Origin: Streptosporangium lutulentum
GTDB lineage: Bacteria > Actinomycetota > Actinomycetes > Streptosporangiales > Streptosporangiaceae
Direction: 5' to 3'
Assembly: GCF_030811455.1 (NCBI RefSeq)
Contig: NZ_JAUSQU010000001.1
Location: 4,650,001 to 4,714,000 of the forward strand
Length of the DNA stretch: 64,000 nucleotides
The position numbers and the translations under genes are program-made. Shown one piece after another: positions 1 to 8,734 of this stretch. Within the stretch, counting starts at the first letter, position 1. Each line of letters begins with the position of its first letter. Under the pieces are notes generated by a model. It was not told the origin of the DNA. It made no database searches and saw only the letters and a list, made by a program, of their open reading frames with translations.

Positions 1-729
1 GCCGGTGAGCTCCAGCATCTGGCGGCGGGCCTCGACGCCGATGATGCGGGCGAAGTCGCGGACGATCTCCGGGAAGGGGTGCGGCCCGGCGATGGTGCCG
101 AAGAGATAGTGCGTGTGGTCGACGTTGGCGACCCAGTCGCGGAAGGCCTCGTTGATCGCGTCCTTGAGGGTCTGGCTGCCGTTGGTGACCGGGACGACGG
201 TGGCTCCGAGCAGCTTCATGCGGGCCACGTTGAGCGCCTGGCGCTCGCAGTCGACGGCCCCCATGTAGATCACGCACTCCAGGCCCATCAGGGCGGCGGC
301 GGTCGCGGTGGCGACGCCGTGCTGGCCGGCACCGGTCTCGGCGATCACCCGGCTCTTGCCCAGCCGCTTGGTCAGCAGGGCCTGGCCGAGCACGTTGTTG
401 ATCTTGTGTGCGCCGGTGTGCGTCAGGTCCTCGCGCTTGAGGATGATCCGGGCGCCGCCCGCCTGCTCGGCGAAGCGGGGCACCTCGGTCAGCGTGGTCG
501 GCCGCCCGGCGTAGGTGCGCAGCAGGTGATCGAACTCGCGGAGGAACGCGACGTCGTTCTTGGCCTTGTCGTATTCGGCCGCCACCTCGTCCAGCGCCGG
601 GATGAGCGCCTCGGGCACGTATCTTCCGCCGAAGATGCCGAACTTGCCGTGAATGTCCGGGTCGTTGCCGTGGGCGCCGTTCCCGGCGAGGTCGGCGGTG
701 CTGAGAACGGTTCCTTCTTGCGCTGTCAC
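1..729 (-). CDS. trpB: tryptophan synthase beta chain, 3' end beyond window
   Basis: TrpB condenses indole with L-serine to make tryptophan, using pyridoxal phosphate, in complex with TrpA. The GTG start at 729 lies 3 nt after the trpC stop, and 243 codons are visible. The N-terminus reads [14 protein letters not shown], as in bacterial TrpB. The PLP lysine is in the motif HTGAHKINN near residue 107, followed by [12 protein letters not shown]. The C-terminal part, and presumably trpA, lie left of the window. The spacing implies translational coupling to trpC. Assignment is secure by family motifs. Confidence 0.96.
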   Translation of the reverse strand, partial: MTAQEGTVLSTADLAGNGAHGNDPDIHGKFGIFGGRYVPEALIPALDEVAAEYDKAKNDVAFLREFDHLLRTYAGRPTTLTEVPRFAEQAGGARIILKREDLTHTGAHKINNVLGQALLTKRLGKSRVIAETGAGQHGVATATAAALMGLECVIYMGAVDCERQALNVARMKLLGATVVPVTNGSQTLKDAINEAFRDWVANVDHTHYLFGTIAGPHPFPEIVRDFARIIGVEARRQMLELTG

Positions 730-732
730 TGC

Positions 733-1542
733 TTACTGCCCCTCGGGTCGGGATGCGGGGTGGGCACCGGCGGTGACCAGGTCGACCACGGCGGCCCGCG
801 GGTCCTTGCCTGTGACCAGGCTCTCGCCGACCAGGACGGCGTCGGCGCCGGCCCTGGCGTAGGCGAGGAGGTCGTGGGGCCCGCGCACGCCCGACTCGGC
901 GATCTTGATGATGCCTTCGGGAATCTTGGGCGCCAGCTTGGCGAACACCTCGCGGTCCACCTCAAGGGTCTTGAGGTCTCGCGCGTTGATGCCGATGATC
1001 TTAGCTCCGGCGGCGAGCGCCCGGTCGAGCTCCTCTTCGGTGTGCACCTCGACCAGCGGGGTCAGCCCGATCGACTCGGCCCGCTCGATGAGCGAGACCA
1101 GCGCGTTCTGGTCCAGCGCGGCCACGATCAGCAGTGCCAGGTCCGCGCCGTAGGCACGGGCCTCCCAGAGCTGGTAGGAGGTGACGACGAAGTCCTTGCG
1201 CAGCACCGGGATGTCGACGACGGCGCGCACGGCGGCCAGATCGTCGAGGCTGCCGCCGAAGCGGCGTCTCTCGGTCAGCACACTGATGACGTGGGCGCCG
1301 CCCGACTCGTAGTCGGCGGCGAGTGCCGCCGGGTCGGCGATCGCGGCCAGCGCCCCCTTGGACGGGCTCGAACGCTTGACCTCGGCGATGACCGCCACCT
1401 GGTCGCCGCCCAGCGCCGCGTAGGCGTCACGGGGTGCGGGGGCCCGCTCGGCCCGCTCCTTGAGCTCGGCCAGCGATACGCTCTTCTGCCGCTCGGCGAG
1501 GTCGGCCCGAACCCCTTCGAGGATCTCCTCCAGCACGCTCAC
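733..1542 (-). CDS. trpC: indole-3-glycerol phosphate synthase
   Basis: TrpC closes the indole ring, converting CdRP to indole-3-glycerol phosphate in the cytoplasm. The 269-aa product is a complete TIM barrel of normal length. Motifs include [10 protein letters not shown] near residue 53, LRKDF near 115 (catalytic Lys), IGINARDL and IAESGV. The GTG start at 1542 follows a strong GAGGAGG Shine-Dalgarno and overlaps a possible 26-codon ORF by 4 nt (GTGA). It is monofunctional, with no fused TrpF, so the isomerase step probably falls to PriA at 25154-25876. Confidence 0.97.
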   Translation of the reverse strand: MSVLEEILEGVRADLAERQKSVSLAELKERAERAPAPRDAYAALGGDQVAVIAEVKRSSPSKGALAAIADPAALAADYESGGAHVISVLTERRRFGGSLDDLAAVRAVVDIPVLRKDFVVTSYQLWEARAYGADLALLIVAALDQNALVSLIERAESIGLTPLVEVHTEEELDRALAAGAKIIGINARDLKTLEVDREVFAKLAPKIPEGIIKIAESGVRGPHDLLAYARAGADAVLVGESLVTGKDPRAAVVDLVTAGAHPASRPEGQ

Positions 1543-1619
1543 TTGTCCTCCTCGCGAAGCTCGGAGGTCAGGTCCGCGAACGTTGCCGTGATCATGGTTC
1601 GCTCGCTCCGCTCGCTCAC
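1539..1619 (-). CDS. possible 26-aa ORF upstream of trpC
   Basis: A small ORF opens with GTG at 1619, nine bases after a GGGAGGG Shine-Dalgarno, and closes in a GTGA overlap with trpC. The peptide begins [17 protein letters not shown] and ends REEDK. It has no Trp residue, so it is not a classical trp leader peptide. Streptomyces carries a small trpM ORF in a similar place, but I see no clear sequence match. Its first eight codons lie in the near-palindromic run at about 1601-1619, so they may be repeat sequence rather than conserved protein. Position and overlap are the only support. Confidence 0.3.
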   Translation of the reverse strand: MSERSERTMITATFADLTSELREEDK

Positions 1620-1710
1620 GAGTAAGGTCCCTCCCGGTCGATTGCCCTGTCCCGCCGATGGTATCGGCCCAGCCGAGGTCGCCCCACCACCGGGTAACGC
1701 CTATAGGCGA

Positions 1711-2142
1711 CTACGGAGCCAGAAATTCCCCAAAGGGAACATTTCGCACTATCCAAAATGCGATCATTAAAGTGAGAAATATCCATATATAGGCAGTACG
1801 TATAGATTTGCCGTTAAATGGCGCTCCGCGCCAGGAACGCAGTACCCAGCGTCCCCAGAGAACGGCCAGCACCGGCACCATGACCACGAGGAGCGGATTG
1901 AGCCCCAGGGCCGCGACGGGGTCGCCGTGGGCGAGGGCGTACACGCTTCGCAGCCCGCCGCAGCCGGGGCAGTAGAGCCCGGTGAGCATGAGGAACGGGC
2001 AGGTGGGGTAGTGACCGGGCTCGTTCGGGTCCACCGCGCTCACGAACGCCGTCGCGGCGAGCACCGCCGCCGCGACGCCGAGCGGCGCCAGCAGGGCCCG
2101 CGCCCGCGTCCCCCGCGACCCGGCGGCCTTCTCCGTCACCAT
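1711..2142 (-). CDS. DUF2752 small membrane protein
   Basis: The product is about 143 aa with three predicted membrane helices. The central motif CPGCGGLRS follows CPFLMLTGLY and is diagnostic of DUF2752. Function is unknown; the paired cysteines could bind a metal or form a disulfide. I chose ATG 2142 (MVTEKAAG) because the helices start soon after; TTG 2196 or the GTG 9 nt inside it are upstream alternatives. It lies in the trp operon on the same strand, 81 nt before the next gene upstream (DUF4190), and is probably co-transcribed. Confidence 0.75.
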   Translation of the reverse strand: MVTEKAAGSRGTRARALLAPLGVAAAVLAATAFVSAVDPNEPGHYPTCPFLMLTGLYCPGCGGLRSVYALAHGDPVAALGLNPLLVVMVPVLAVLWGRWVLRSWRGAPFNGKSIRTAYIWIFLTLMIAFWIVRNVPFGEFLAP

Positions 2143-2223
2143 GGCTCGGCCCAACCCCTTACGCGGCGACGACCTCTCACGGGCCACGATACCCAAGACG
2201 GGCGGGGCTCCTCCCCCGACGCC

Positions 2224-2604
2224 CTACAGGCTGCCCAGCCAGACCAGTCCCGCCAGCACGGCCAGCCAGCAGGCGATGCCGAAGTAGGACAGGACCAGGC
2301 CGGCGACGGCCATGCCCCGCCCCTCCTCGCCGCTCCGCTTGATCTGGCCCAGCGAGATGTGGCCGAGCACGGCGCCCACGATCGAGGTGGTACCGCACGC
2401 GAACAGCCCGGCGATGCCCATGACCAGCGCGGCGATGGCCATGCCGTTGTTGCCTCGGGGAGGCGGTGCGCCGTAGCCGTAGCCGCCATAGGGATCATGA
2501 CCGCCGGGTGGCGGGCCGTACCCGCCGGAACCGTATCCACCGGGGGAGCCGTAGCCGCCACCCTGAGGTGGTCCGTAACCACCCGGCTGATTCCCATAGC
2601 TCAT
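2224..2604 (-). CDS. DUF4190 domain membrane protein with Gly/Tyr/Pro-rich N-terminus
   Basis: A 126-aa protein with a low-complexity cytoplasmic N-terminus of about 55 residues (repeats such as GGYGPP and GGYGSP) and two C-terminal helices in the DUF4190 arrangement (MAIAALVMGIAGLF, then a loop with SLGQIKRSGEEGRGMA, then a second helix). ATG 2604 is preceded by GGGGAGCT; an in-frame upstream start at 2625 is less likely. DUF4190 proteins are widespread in actinobacteria and of unknown function. The aromatic repeats resemble segments that promote weak self-association. Position within the trp operon may be incidental. Confidence 0.75.
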   Translation of the reverse strand: MSYGNQPGGYGPPQGGGYGSPGGYGSGGYGPPPGGHDPYGGYGYGAPPPRGNNGMAIAALVMGIAGLFACGTTSIVGAVLGHISLGQIKRSGEEGRGMAVAGLVLSYFGIACWLAVLAGLVWLGSL

Positions 2605-2713
2605 GAATAGCTCCCCTATATACAAGTTGCGGGCGAAATCCTAGCGAAAACATGCCGTGGACGAGGAGCCCCGCCAACCTTGTGAGGAAGTTGTGGCCGG
2701 AAAGGAAACGTCG

Positions 2714-3328
2714 TCAGCGCTGTTCGCCGTTCTTCGGTTCGGCGTTCTCCGATTCGGCCGTGGGATCGACGCCGTGATCGATGGCGTCCCACAGCGCGCG
2801 CTCGCTGGGAGCGCTCTGGTCGAGGGTGCCTCCCGCACCCTCGGCACGCGAGCCGGGGCGGTCGTAGCGGTCGGACATGCCGGGCCAGCGACCGCCTCTG
2901 AGAGCCGCCGTCACCCCACCGGCCAGCAGGAGCAGCCCTCCGGCCGCGGCGAGCAGCGGCCAGGCGACGACGGAGGCGACCTGCGGAGTGCCGCCCCCGA
3001 CCATCGGCGCCCGATCGGCCGCGATCCGCAGCGCCTCGCCCGTGCCGCTCCCCCACCAGGCCGCGGCGATCACTCCGGCCCCGCAGAGCGCCATCACGCC
3101 CCCGATGAGTCTGCGCCACACGCCCCTGGTCGCGAGCACGGCGACCACCGCGGCGAGCGCGGCCCAGGCCGCCGGGCCGAGCACGGGAGCGAGTTCGGCG
3201 GCGGAGACCGCCACGTTCCGCGTGCCGTACGTCACGGTGAACCAGTTGCGCCCGGCGGTGAGCAGCACGAGCGCGGCGCCCGCCACGCACACGACCACCC
3301 AGGTCCACAGCGCCCGCCTGGCCGTCAC
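2714..3328 (-). CDS. Trp biosynthesis-associated membrane protein (TIGR02234-like)
   Basis: A 204-aa protein with four predicted helices and a hydrophilic tail from about residue 150. The N-terminus ([13 protein letters not shown]) and the following TAGRNWFTV segment match the family of membrane proteins usually found between trpE and trpC in actinomycetes. Function is unproven; a transport or regulatory role in tryptophan metabolism is inferred from context only. The GTG start overlaps the hisI stop by 4 nt (GTGA), so the two are co-translated. In many relatives trpE sits exactly here; it is absent. Confidence 0.8.
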   Translation of the reverse strand: MTARRALWTWVVVCVAGAALVLLTAGRNWFTVTYGTRNVAVSAAELAPVLGPAAWAALAAVVAVLATRGVWRRLIGGVMALCGAGVIAAAWWGSGTGEALRIAADRAPMVGGGTPQVASVVAWPLLAAAGGLLLLAGGVTAALRGGRWPGMSDRYDRPGSRAEGAGGTLDQSAPSERALWDAIDHGVDPTAESENAEPKNGEQR

Positions 3329-3672
3329 GCCGTGGTCACCTCCAGCTCGTCGGCGTCGAAGCAGGTCCGGTCACCGGTGTGGCAGGCGGCGCCCGTCTGG
3401 TCGACCTTGAGCAGGATCGTGTCGCCGTCGCAGTCGAGGGCGGCGGACTTGACGTGCTGGACGTGACCGGAGGTGTCGCCCTTCACCCAGTAGGCTCCGC
3501 GGCTGCGCGACCAGTAGGTGGCCCTGCCGGACGTGAGCGTGCGATGCAGCGCCTCGTCGTCCATCCAGGCGAGCATCAGCACCTCGCCGGTGTCGTACTG
3601 CTGGACGACGGCGGGCACCAGCCCGTCGCCGGTGCGCTTCAGTCGTGCCGCGATGGCTGGGTCAAGGGACAT
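3325..3672 (-). CDS. hisI: phosphoribosyl-AMP cyclohydrolase
   Basis: HisI opens the adenine ring of PR-AMP in the third step of histidine synthesis. The 115-aa product has the single-domain length without fused HisE. It shows [17 protein letters not shown], the Mg-binding DCDGD motif and the two zinc cysteines in [13 protein letters not shown] 3672 (MSLDPAIA) is preferred over the in-frame upstream codon at 3690. It is separated from the other his genes by about 20 kb and instead heads the trp gene set, overlapping the next gene by 4 nt. Confidence 0.96.
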   Translation of the reverse strand: MSLDPAIAARLKRTGDGLVPAVVQQYDTGEVLMLAWMDDEALHRTLTSGRATYWSRSRGAYWVKGDTSGHVQHVKSAALDCDGDTILLKVDQTGAACHTGDRTCFDADELEVTTA

Positions 3673-3830
3673 GCCGCAATTGTGCCGCAACCAGGGAGAG
3701 GGCCGGCGTCCGGCATGGCCGGACGGGCGGATCGGGGCTCCGGGAAAACCCGCCCCGCGAGCCGCCGGGCGGCGGCGGAGGGCTACCGCCCGGCCGGGCG
3801 CGCCGGCCGAGGGCGCGATCGGCGGGTCGA

Positions 3831-4811
3831 TCAGGCCGGCGGCGCGGACGACGATCCGGGCGCGCGGTCGTCGTCGAGCAGGTCGGTGGCGTGGACGACG
3901 ATCCGGGGGTCGGGAGAGCCCACGATCTCGTGGTCCTTGTTGTCGTACTCGAACAGGCTGAGGAGGTGGCGCATGGCCTCGATCCTGGCCCGCTTCTTGT
4001 CATTGCTCTTGATCACCGTCCACGGCGACTCCTCCGTGTCGGTGTGCAGGAACATGTCCTCCTTGGCCTCGGTGTACAGCTCCCACTTGTCCAGCGACTC
4101 CAGATCCATCGGCGACAGCTTCCACTGCCGTACCGGATCGACCTGGCGGATCACGAACCGGGTGCGCTGCTCGGAGCGGGACACCGAGAACCAGAACTTC
4201 ACCAGGTGGATGCCGTCACGGACGAGCATGCGCTCGAACTCGGGGGCCTGCTCCATGAACTCCAGGTATTCCTCCGGCGTGGCGAAGCCCATCACCCGCT
4301 CGACCCCGGCGCGGTTGTACCAGGACCGGTCGAAGAAGACCATCTCCCCCGCGGCCGGCAGGTGCGAGACGTAGCGCTGGAAGTACCACTGCGTGCTCTC
4401 GCGCTCGCTCGGCTTCTCCAGCGCGACCACGGTCGCCCCGCGCGGGTTGAGGTGCTCCATGAACCGCTTGATCGTGCCGCCCTTGCCCGCCGCGTCGCGC
4501 CCCTCGAACAGGACCACCAGCCGGCCGCCGGTGTCCTTTATCCAGTACTGCAGCTTGAGCAGCTCGATCTGGAGCAGACGCTTGAGCCGGTCGTACTCCG
4601 ACCGGTCCATCCGCTCGTTGTAGGGATATTTCTCCCGCCAGGTGTCGACCACGCTGCCGTCCAGCCGCACCAGGACGGGATCGTCGTCGTCATCGTCCCT
4701 CACCCGCAGATTCGGCAACTCGCTGAGCAGGTCGCCGCGAGCCACGGCGGAGCGCACGTCAAGGATCGGAAACTCTCTGTCCACCGGTTCATCACCCAGC
4801 ACGTTTGTCAT
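3831..4811 (-). CDS. ppk2: polyphosphate kinase 2 family protein
   Basis: PPK2 enzymes transfer phosphate between polyphosphate and nucleotides, usually toward making GTP or ATP from diphosphates. The 326-aa protein has Walker [11 protein letters not shown] (residues 104-113), Walker B-like [11 protein letters not shown] and the family segment [21 protein letters not shown] run of six aspartates lies near residue 40 and the C-terminus is a disordered DDD/SS/PP tail. ATG 4811 is preferred; GTG 4820 is possible. The neighbours upstream and downstream are separated by more than 150 nt, so it is probably monocistronic. Confidence 0.93.
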   Translation of the reverse strand: MTNVLGDEPVDREFPILDVRSAVARGDLLSELPNLRVRDDDDDDPVLVRLDGSVVDTWREKYPYNERMDRSEYDRLKRLLQIELLKLQYWIKDTGGRLVVLFEGRDAAGKGGTIKRFMEHLNPRGATVVALEKPSERESTQWYFQRYVSHLPAAGEMVFFDRSWYNRAGVERVMGFATPEEYLEFMEQAPEFERMLVRDGIHLVKFWFSVSRSEQRTRFVIRQVDPVRQWKLSPMDLESLDKWELYTEAKEDMFLHTDTEESPWTVIKSNDKKRARIEAMRHLLSLFEYDNKDHEIVGSPDPRIVVHATDLLDDDRAPGSSSAPPA

Positions 4812-4979
4812 GATTCCCACCCCTGAGACAGAATTTAGCGCTCACTTCCATGCTCTGCCTCCCCTGGGGCTCCCTAATCCTCGGCGAGGAAAGCCCATGG
4901 GAACCCCTCGGGACCGTCATGACAAAAACCTACTGAACAAGCAGGTACCGGCGAAATCGCGGGCCCCGCGCCACGACGT

Positions 4980-5007
4980 GGGGGCCGATCCCGGGACATC
5001 GGCCCCC
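4980..5007 (-). terminator. hairpin terminator after the ABC exporter operon
   Basis: A perfect 10-bp stem (4980-4989 with 4998-5007) and an 8-nt loop lie 20 nt past the exporter stop codon. There is no U-tract, as is common for GC-rich actinobacterial terminators. The rest of the 4812-5026 gap shows no gene; it should also hold the ppk2 promoter. Confidence 0.6.
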
Positions 5008-5026
5008 GTCCCGTCGAAGACCTCCT

Positions 5027-6799
5027 CTAGGAGCTGCGGGCCGAGACCCAGGAGGCGTGCATGTCGGCGTAGACGCCGGGCTCCCGGACGAGCTCGGCGT
5101 GCGGGCCGCGCTGCACGATCCGGCCCCGGTCGAAGACCAGCACCTCGTCCGCCGCCTCGGCGGTGGACAGCCGGTGGGCGATGGAGACCGCGGTACGGCC
5201 CCGCGTGACGCCCTCGAGCGCCCGGGCCAGCCGCACCTCCGTCGCCGGGTCCACCGCGGAGGTGGCCTCGTCCAGCAGGAGCAGGTCCGGGTCGGCCAGG
5301 TAGGCACGGGCCAGCGCGACGAGCTGGCGCTCACCCGCCGACATCGACTCGCCGCGCTGGCCGACCCGGGTGGAGAGGTCGGCGGGCAGGCCTTCCAGCC
5401 AGTCGGTGAGCCCCAGCTCGGTCAGGGCCAGCCGGATCTCCTCGTCGGTCGCCGAGGGGCGGCCGAAGCGGATGTTCTCCGCCAGGGTGCCGTCGAACAG
5501 GAAGCCGTCCTGCGGCACCATGACGATCCGCTCGCGCAGCGAGGAGAAACGGACGGTCCGCAGGTCCTCCCCGTCCACGGTGACCCGGCCCGAGACCGGG
5601 TCCATCAGCCGGGTCAGCAGCTTGGCGAAGGTCGTCTTGCCCGAACCGGTCTCCCCCACCACGGCGATCCTGGAGCGCGGCGGGATGTTCACCGACACCT
5701 CGTGCAGCACCGGCGCGCCGCCGGGGTAGGCGAACCCGACGTCCTCGAAGGAGACCGAGATGGGACCGCGCGGCAGCTCGACGCCCTCCGTGCCCGGGTC
5801 GACGACGTCGGGCGGGGTGTCGAGCACGCCGAGGATGCGCCGCCACCCGGCGATCGCGTTCTGCGCCTCGTTGAGCACCTCGGTGGCGATCTGCAGCGGC
5901 GAGACGAACAGCGTGATCAGGAACAGGAAGGCGACCAGCCGCCCGACGGTGATGTCACCGTCAAGGCCCAGTTTCACCCCGAGCAGCACCACCCCGGCCA
6001 CGGCCACCGCCGCGACGATCTCGGTCAGCGGGAAGACGGTCGCGACGATCTTCTGGGTGCGGGCCTGGGCGGCCTTGTTGGCGTCGATCGCGACGTCGAG
6101 CCGCTCCGCCGTCCGGGCCTCCGAACCGTGGGCCCTGATCACCGCCGCGCCCACGACCGACTCGCTGACCGCGGAGAGCATGTCGCCGGCACGCTCGCGG
6201 ACCCGCGTGTAGGCGCCCGAGAGCCACCGCTGGAAGCGCGGCAGCGCCACCAGGAGCGGCAGGAAGCAGAGCCAGACCAGCAGGGCGAGCTGCCAGGAGT
6301 AGACGAACATCAGCACGGTGGCGACCATGAGCTGGCCCAGGGCGATGATGATCATCAATCCGCCCGACTGCATGAACACGCTGATCTGGTCCACGTCGCC
6401 GGTGACCCGGGAGACCAGGGCGCCGCGGCGCTCGGCGTTCTGGGTGAGCACCGACAGGTCGTGCACGTGCCGGAAACCGCGCACCCTGAGTGTGGCGAGG
6501 GAGGACTCGCTCACCTTGTAGAGGCGGACGTTCATCAGGTACGCGCACAGCGCGGTGAACACCACGGCCACCGCGCACAGCAGGACGGCGGTGCGGATGT
6601 AGGCCAGGTCGGGGCCCTCCCCCTTGAGCCCCGTGTCGATGGTCTGCTGGACGGCGATCGGCACGATCACCTTGCCCAGCGTCGCCACCACGGCCAGCGC
6701 GAGCGTCCCCGCCATCCCCCTGCGGAACTCCGGCGTGAGCGACAGTCCATGCCGGACGGTGGCGAGCGCCGACCGTTCGACCCCCTGCAACGAACTCAC
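5027..6799 (-). CDS. ABC exporter half-transporter, catalytic-site subunit
   Basis: A 590-aa protein with an N-terminal six-helix exporter domain (about residues 25-310) and a C-terminal ATPase. The ATPase has Walker A GETGSGKT, Walker B LLLLDEATSA with the catalytic Glu, and the switch region SIAHRLST. Its signature is MSAGERQ rather than LSGGQ. It overlaps the partner gene by 4 nt (GTGA at 6796-6799), so the two almost certainly form a heterodimer. Substrate is unknown; lipid, drug or peptide export are all possible. Odd point: signature and Walker B differences are complementary between the partners (see findings). Confidence 0.93.
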   Translation of the reverse strand: MSSLQGVERSALATVRHGLSLTPEFRRGMAGTLALAVVATLGKVIVPIAVQQTIDTGLKGEGPDLAYIRTAVLLCAVAVVFTALCAYLMNVRLYKVSESSLATLRVRGFRHVHDLSVLTQNAERRGALVSRVTGDVDQISVFMQSGGLMIIIALGQLMVATVLMFVYSWQLALLVWLCFLPLLVALPRFQRWLSGAYTRVRERAGDMLSAVSESVVGAAVIRAHGSEARTAERLDVAIDANKAAQARTQKIVATVFPLTEIVAAVAVAGVVLLGVKLGLDGDITVGRLVAFLFLITLFVSPLQIATEVLNEAQNAIAGWRRILGVLDTPPDVVDPGTEGVELPRGPISVSFEDVGFAYPGGAPVLHEVSVNIPPRSRIAVVGETGSGKTTFAKLLTRLMDPVSGRVTVDGEDLRTVRFSSLRERIVMVPQDGFLFDGTLAENIRFGRPSATDEEIRLALTELGLTDWLEGLPADLSTRVGQRGESMSAGERQLVALARAYLADPDLLLLDEATSAVDPATEVRLARALEGVTRGRTAVSIAHRLSTAEAADEVLVFDRGRIVQRGPHAELVREPGVYADMHASWVSARSS

Positions 6800-8598
6800 G
6801 CGCTGACCTCTTCCTCTGCGCCGAGCGCCTCGCGCTCGGCCTCTTGACGTTCGTAGGCGGTGACCAGGTTGCGGTAGCCCTCGCAGCGGAGCAGCAGCTC
6901 CTCGTGGGAGCCGCGGTCGGCGACCCGGCCCTGCTGAAGGTAGACGACCTCGTCGGCCAGGGCGATGGTGGCCATCCGGTAGGCGACGACGATCACGGTC
7001 GCGGCCTGGGCCGCGTCCCGCAGCCCGTACAGGATCCTGGCCTCGACCTGCGGGTCCACGCTGGAGGTGGCGTCGTCCAGGACAAGCAGCCGCGGCCGGC
7101 GGACCAGCGCGCGGGCCAGCGCCAGCCGCTGCCGCTGGCCGCCGGACAGCGTCGTGCCGCGCTCGCCGACCTTGGTGTCGAGCCCCGAGGGGAGCCCGCT
7201 GACGAATCCCTCGGCCTGGGCCAGGCGCAGTGCCGCCCAGACCTCCTCGTCACCGACCGGCAGGCCGAGGGTGATGTTGCCGCGCACGCTGTCGTCGAAC
7301 AGGAACGTCTGCTGGGGCACCAGCGCCACCGCGTCGCTGACCCCGCCGCGCGCGACCTCGCGCAGATCCACCCCGTCCACCAGCACGGCCCCCTCCTTCG
7401 GGTCCACCAGGCGGACGAAGGTCTGGGTGAGCGTGGACTTGCCGGAACCGGTGGGGCCGACCAGCGCGACGGTGCTTCCCGGCTCGACCTTCAGGCTCAC
7501 CTCGTGCAGGACGGGGAAGTCCTCGTAGGAGTAGCCGAGGTCGCGGACCTCCAGCCTGACCGGGGACGTTCCGCGCAGTGTGGCGGTGCCGTACTCCATG
7601 GAGCCCGTCGCGGCGAGCACGCCCTCGATCCGCTCGTAGCCGACGACCGCGCGGGGCAACTCGCCGAGCACCCAGCCGAGCGCGCGGATCGGGAAGGCCA
7701 GCAGGGTGAACAGGTAGGCGACCTGGACCAGGACGCCCGAGCTGATCGCGCCGCTCTCCAGCCGGAGCGCGCCGATCAGCAGCACCGCGAGCACGCCCAG
7801 CGTGGGCAGGGCCTCCAGCATCGGGTCGAACAGGCCGCGGACCCTGCCGACGGCGATGTTGGCGTCACGCAGCTCGTGGGCCTTGGCCTGGAACCTGGCG
7901 GTCTCCTCACTCTCGCGGCCGAGGGTCTTGACGACCAGGGCGCCGTCGAAGCTCTCGTGCGCGATCTCGCTGACCTCGGCGCGGAGCTGCTGGGCCCGGG
8001 TGGCCAGGGGGCTGAGCCGGCGCTGGTAGACCAGGTTCAGCACGGCGATCAGCGGGAAGATCAGGAAGCCCACCAGGGCGAGGATCGGATCGGTGATCAC
8101 CATCGCGACCGCCGCGGTGACCAGCATGACGATCACGCCGACCGCCATCGGCAGTGGGGCGAGCGGCGCCCAGGCGGCCTCGGCGTCGGCACTGGCGTTG
8201 GACAGGAGCTGGCCGGTGGGATGTCTGTGGTGCCAGGCCAGCGGGAGCTTCAGGTACTGGCGGGTGACGGCCCGGCGGGAGTGGGCCTGCATCCGGTACT
8301 GCATGACCCCGGCGAGGAACCGCCGTCCGGCCACGCCCGCCGCCTTGAGGAGGGCGACGCCGAGGATGAGGGCCGTGCCGAGGGTGAGCGTGCCGGTGGT
8401 GGCCTCTCCCCGCTCGAACGCGGGCAGCACGACGTTCTCCGTGGCCCAGCCGAGCGCCCACGCGGACGCGACCGTCATGCCTCCGTACAGGGCGCTGAAG
8501 ACGACGGCCGCGGTGAAGACCACCTTCTCTGTCCGGATGGCGACGCCGAGGACCCGAAGCCCTCGGCGCATGACGGCGGGAGTCACCTTGCTCGCCAC
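6796..8598 (-). CDS. ABC exporter half-transporter, degenerate-site subunit
   Basis: A 600-aa membrane-ATPase fusion, first gene of the exporter operon. Its ATPase has Walker A GPTGSGKS and a canonical LSGGQRQ signature, but Walker B reads LVLDDATSS: the catalytic Glu is Asp, and the switch His is Tyr in VAYRMAT. That is the pattern of the degenerate half of a heterodimeric exporter. The GTG start at 8598 is preceded by AAAGGA about 10 nt upstream. A 13-bp palindrome at 8637-8649 lies just upstream. Confidence 0.92.
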   Translation of the reverse strand: MASKVTPAVMRRGLRVLGVAIRTEKVVFTAAVVFSALYGGMTVASAWALGWATENVVLPAFERGEATTGTLTLGTALILGVALLKAAGVAGRRFLAGVMQYRMQAHSRRAVTRQYLKLPLAWHHRHPTGQLLSNASADAEAAWAPLAPLPMAVGVIVMLVTAAVAMVITDPILALVGFLIFPLIAVLNLVYQRRLSPLATRAQQLRAEVSEIAHESFDGALVVKTLGRESEETARFQAKAHELRDANIAVGRVRGLFDPMLEALPTLGVLAVLLIGALRLESGAISSGVLVQVAYLFTLLAFPIRALGWVLGELPRAVVGYERIEGVLAATGSMEYGTATLRGTSPVRLEVRDLGYSYEDFPVLHEVSLKVEPGSTVALVGPTGSGKSTLTQTFVRLVDPKEGAVLVDGVDLREVARGGVSDAVALVPQQTFLFDDSVRGNITLGLPVGDEEVWAALRLAQAEGFVSGLPSGLDTKVGERGTTLSGGQRQRLALARALVRRPRLLVLDDATSSVDPQVEARILYGLRDAAQAATVIVVAYRMATIALADEVVYLQQGRVADRGSHEELLLRCEGYRNLVTAYERQEAEREALGAEEEVSA

Positions 8599-8636
8599 TC
8601 GGGGGGTGTCCTTTCAGAGGGGGATGTTTCTACCTA

Positions 8637-8649
8637 AGTGACTATCACT
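8637..8649. promoter_or_regulatory. putative operator palindrome upstream of the ABC exporter
   Basis: AGTGACTATCACT is a perfect 5-3-5 inverted repeat, 39 bp upstream of the exporter GTG, in the 136-bp gap shared with a divergent gene. It is AT-richer than its surroundings. No regulator gene adjoins it, so the binding protein is unknown. Confidence 0.45.
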
Positions 8650-8722
8650 ATGGATCAAGCGCTTATTCCCGAACTCGTTACACCAAGAGCAATTCGCTCC
8701 CCGGCCGTCCGAACGACCTTGG

Positions 8723-8728
8723 TAAGAT
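8723..8728 (+). promoter_or_regulatory. -10 element of a probably leaderless gene
   Basis: TAAGAT fits the actinobacterial -10 consensus TANNNT and ends 6 bp before the ATG at 8735, with no Shine-Dalgarno between. The transcript would begin at or next to the start codon. No convincing -35 box was found. Confidence 0.45.
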
Positions 8729-8734
8729 CGACAT

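Noticed and set aside
79-1770. 563-aa + strand ORF over trpB-trpC
   Set aside because: Antisense to two clear trp genes; composition (Gly/Val/Asp-rich, no family motif) is a high-GC frame shadow.
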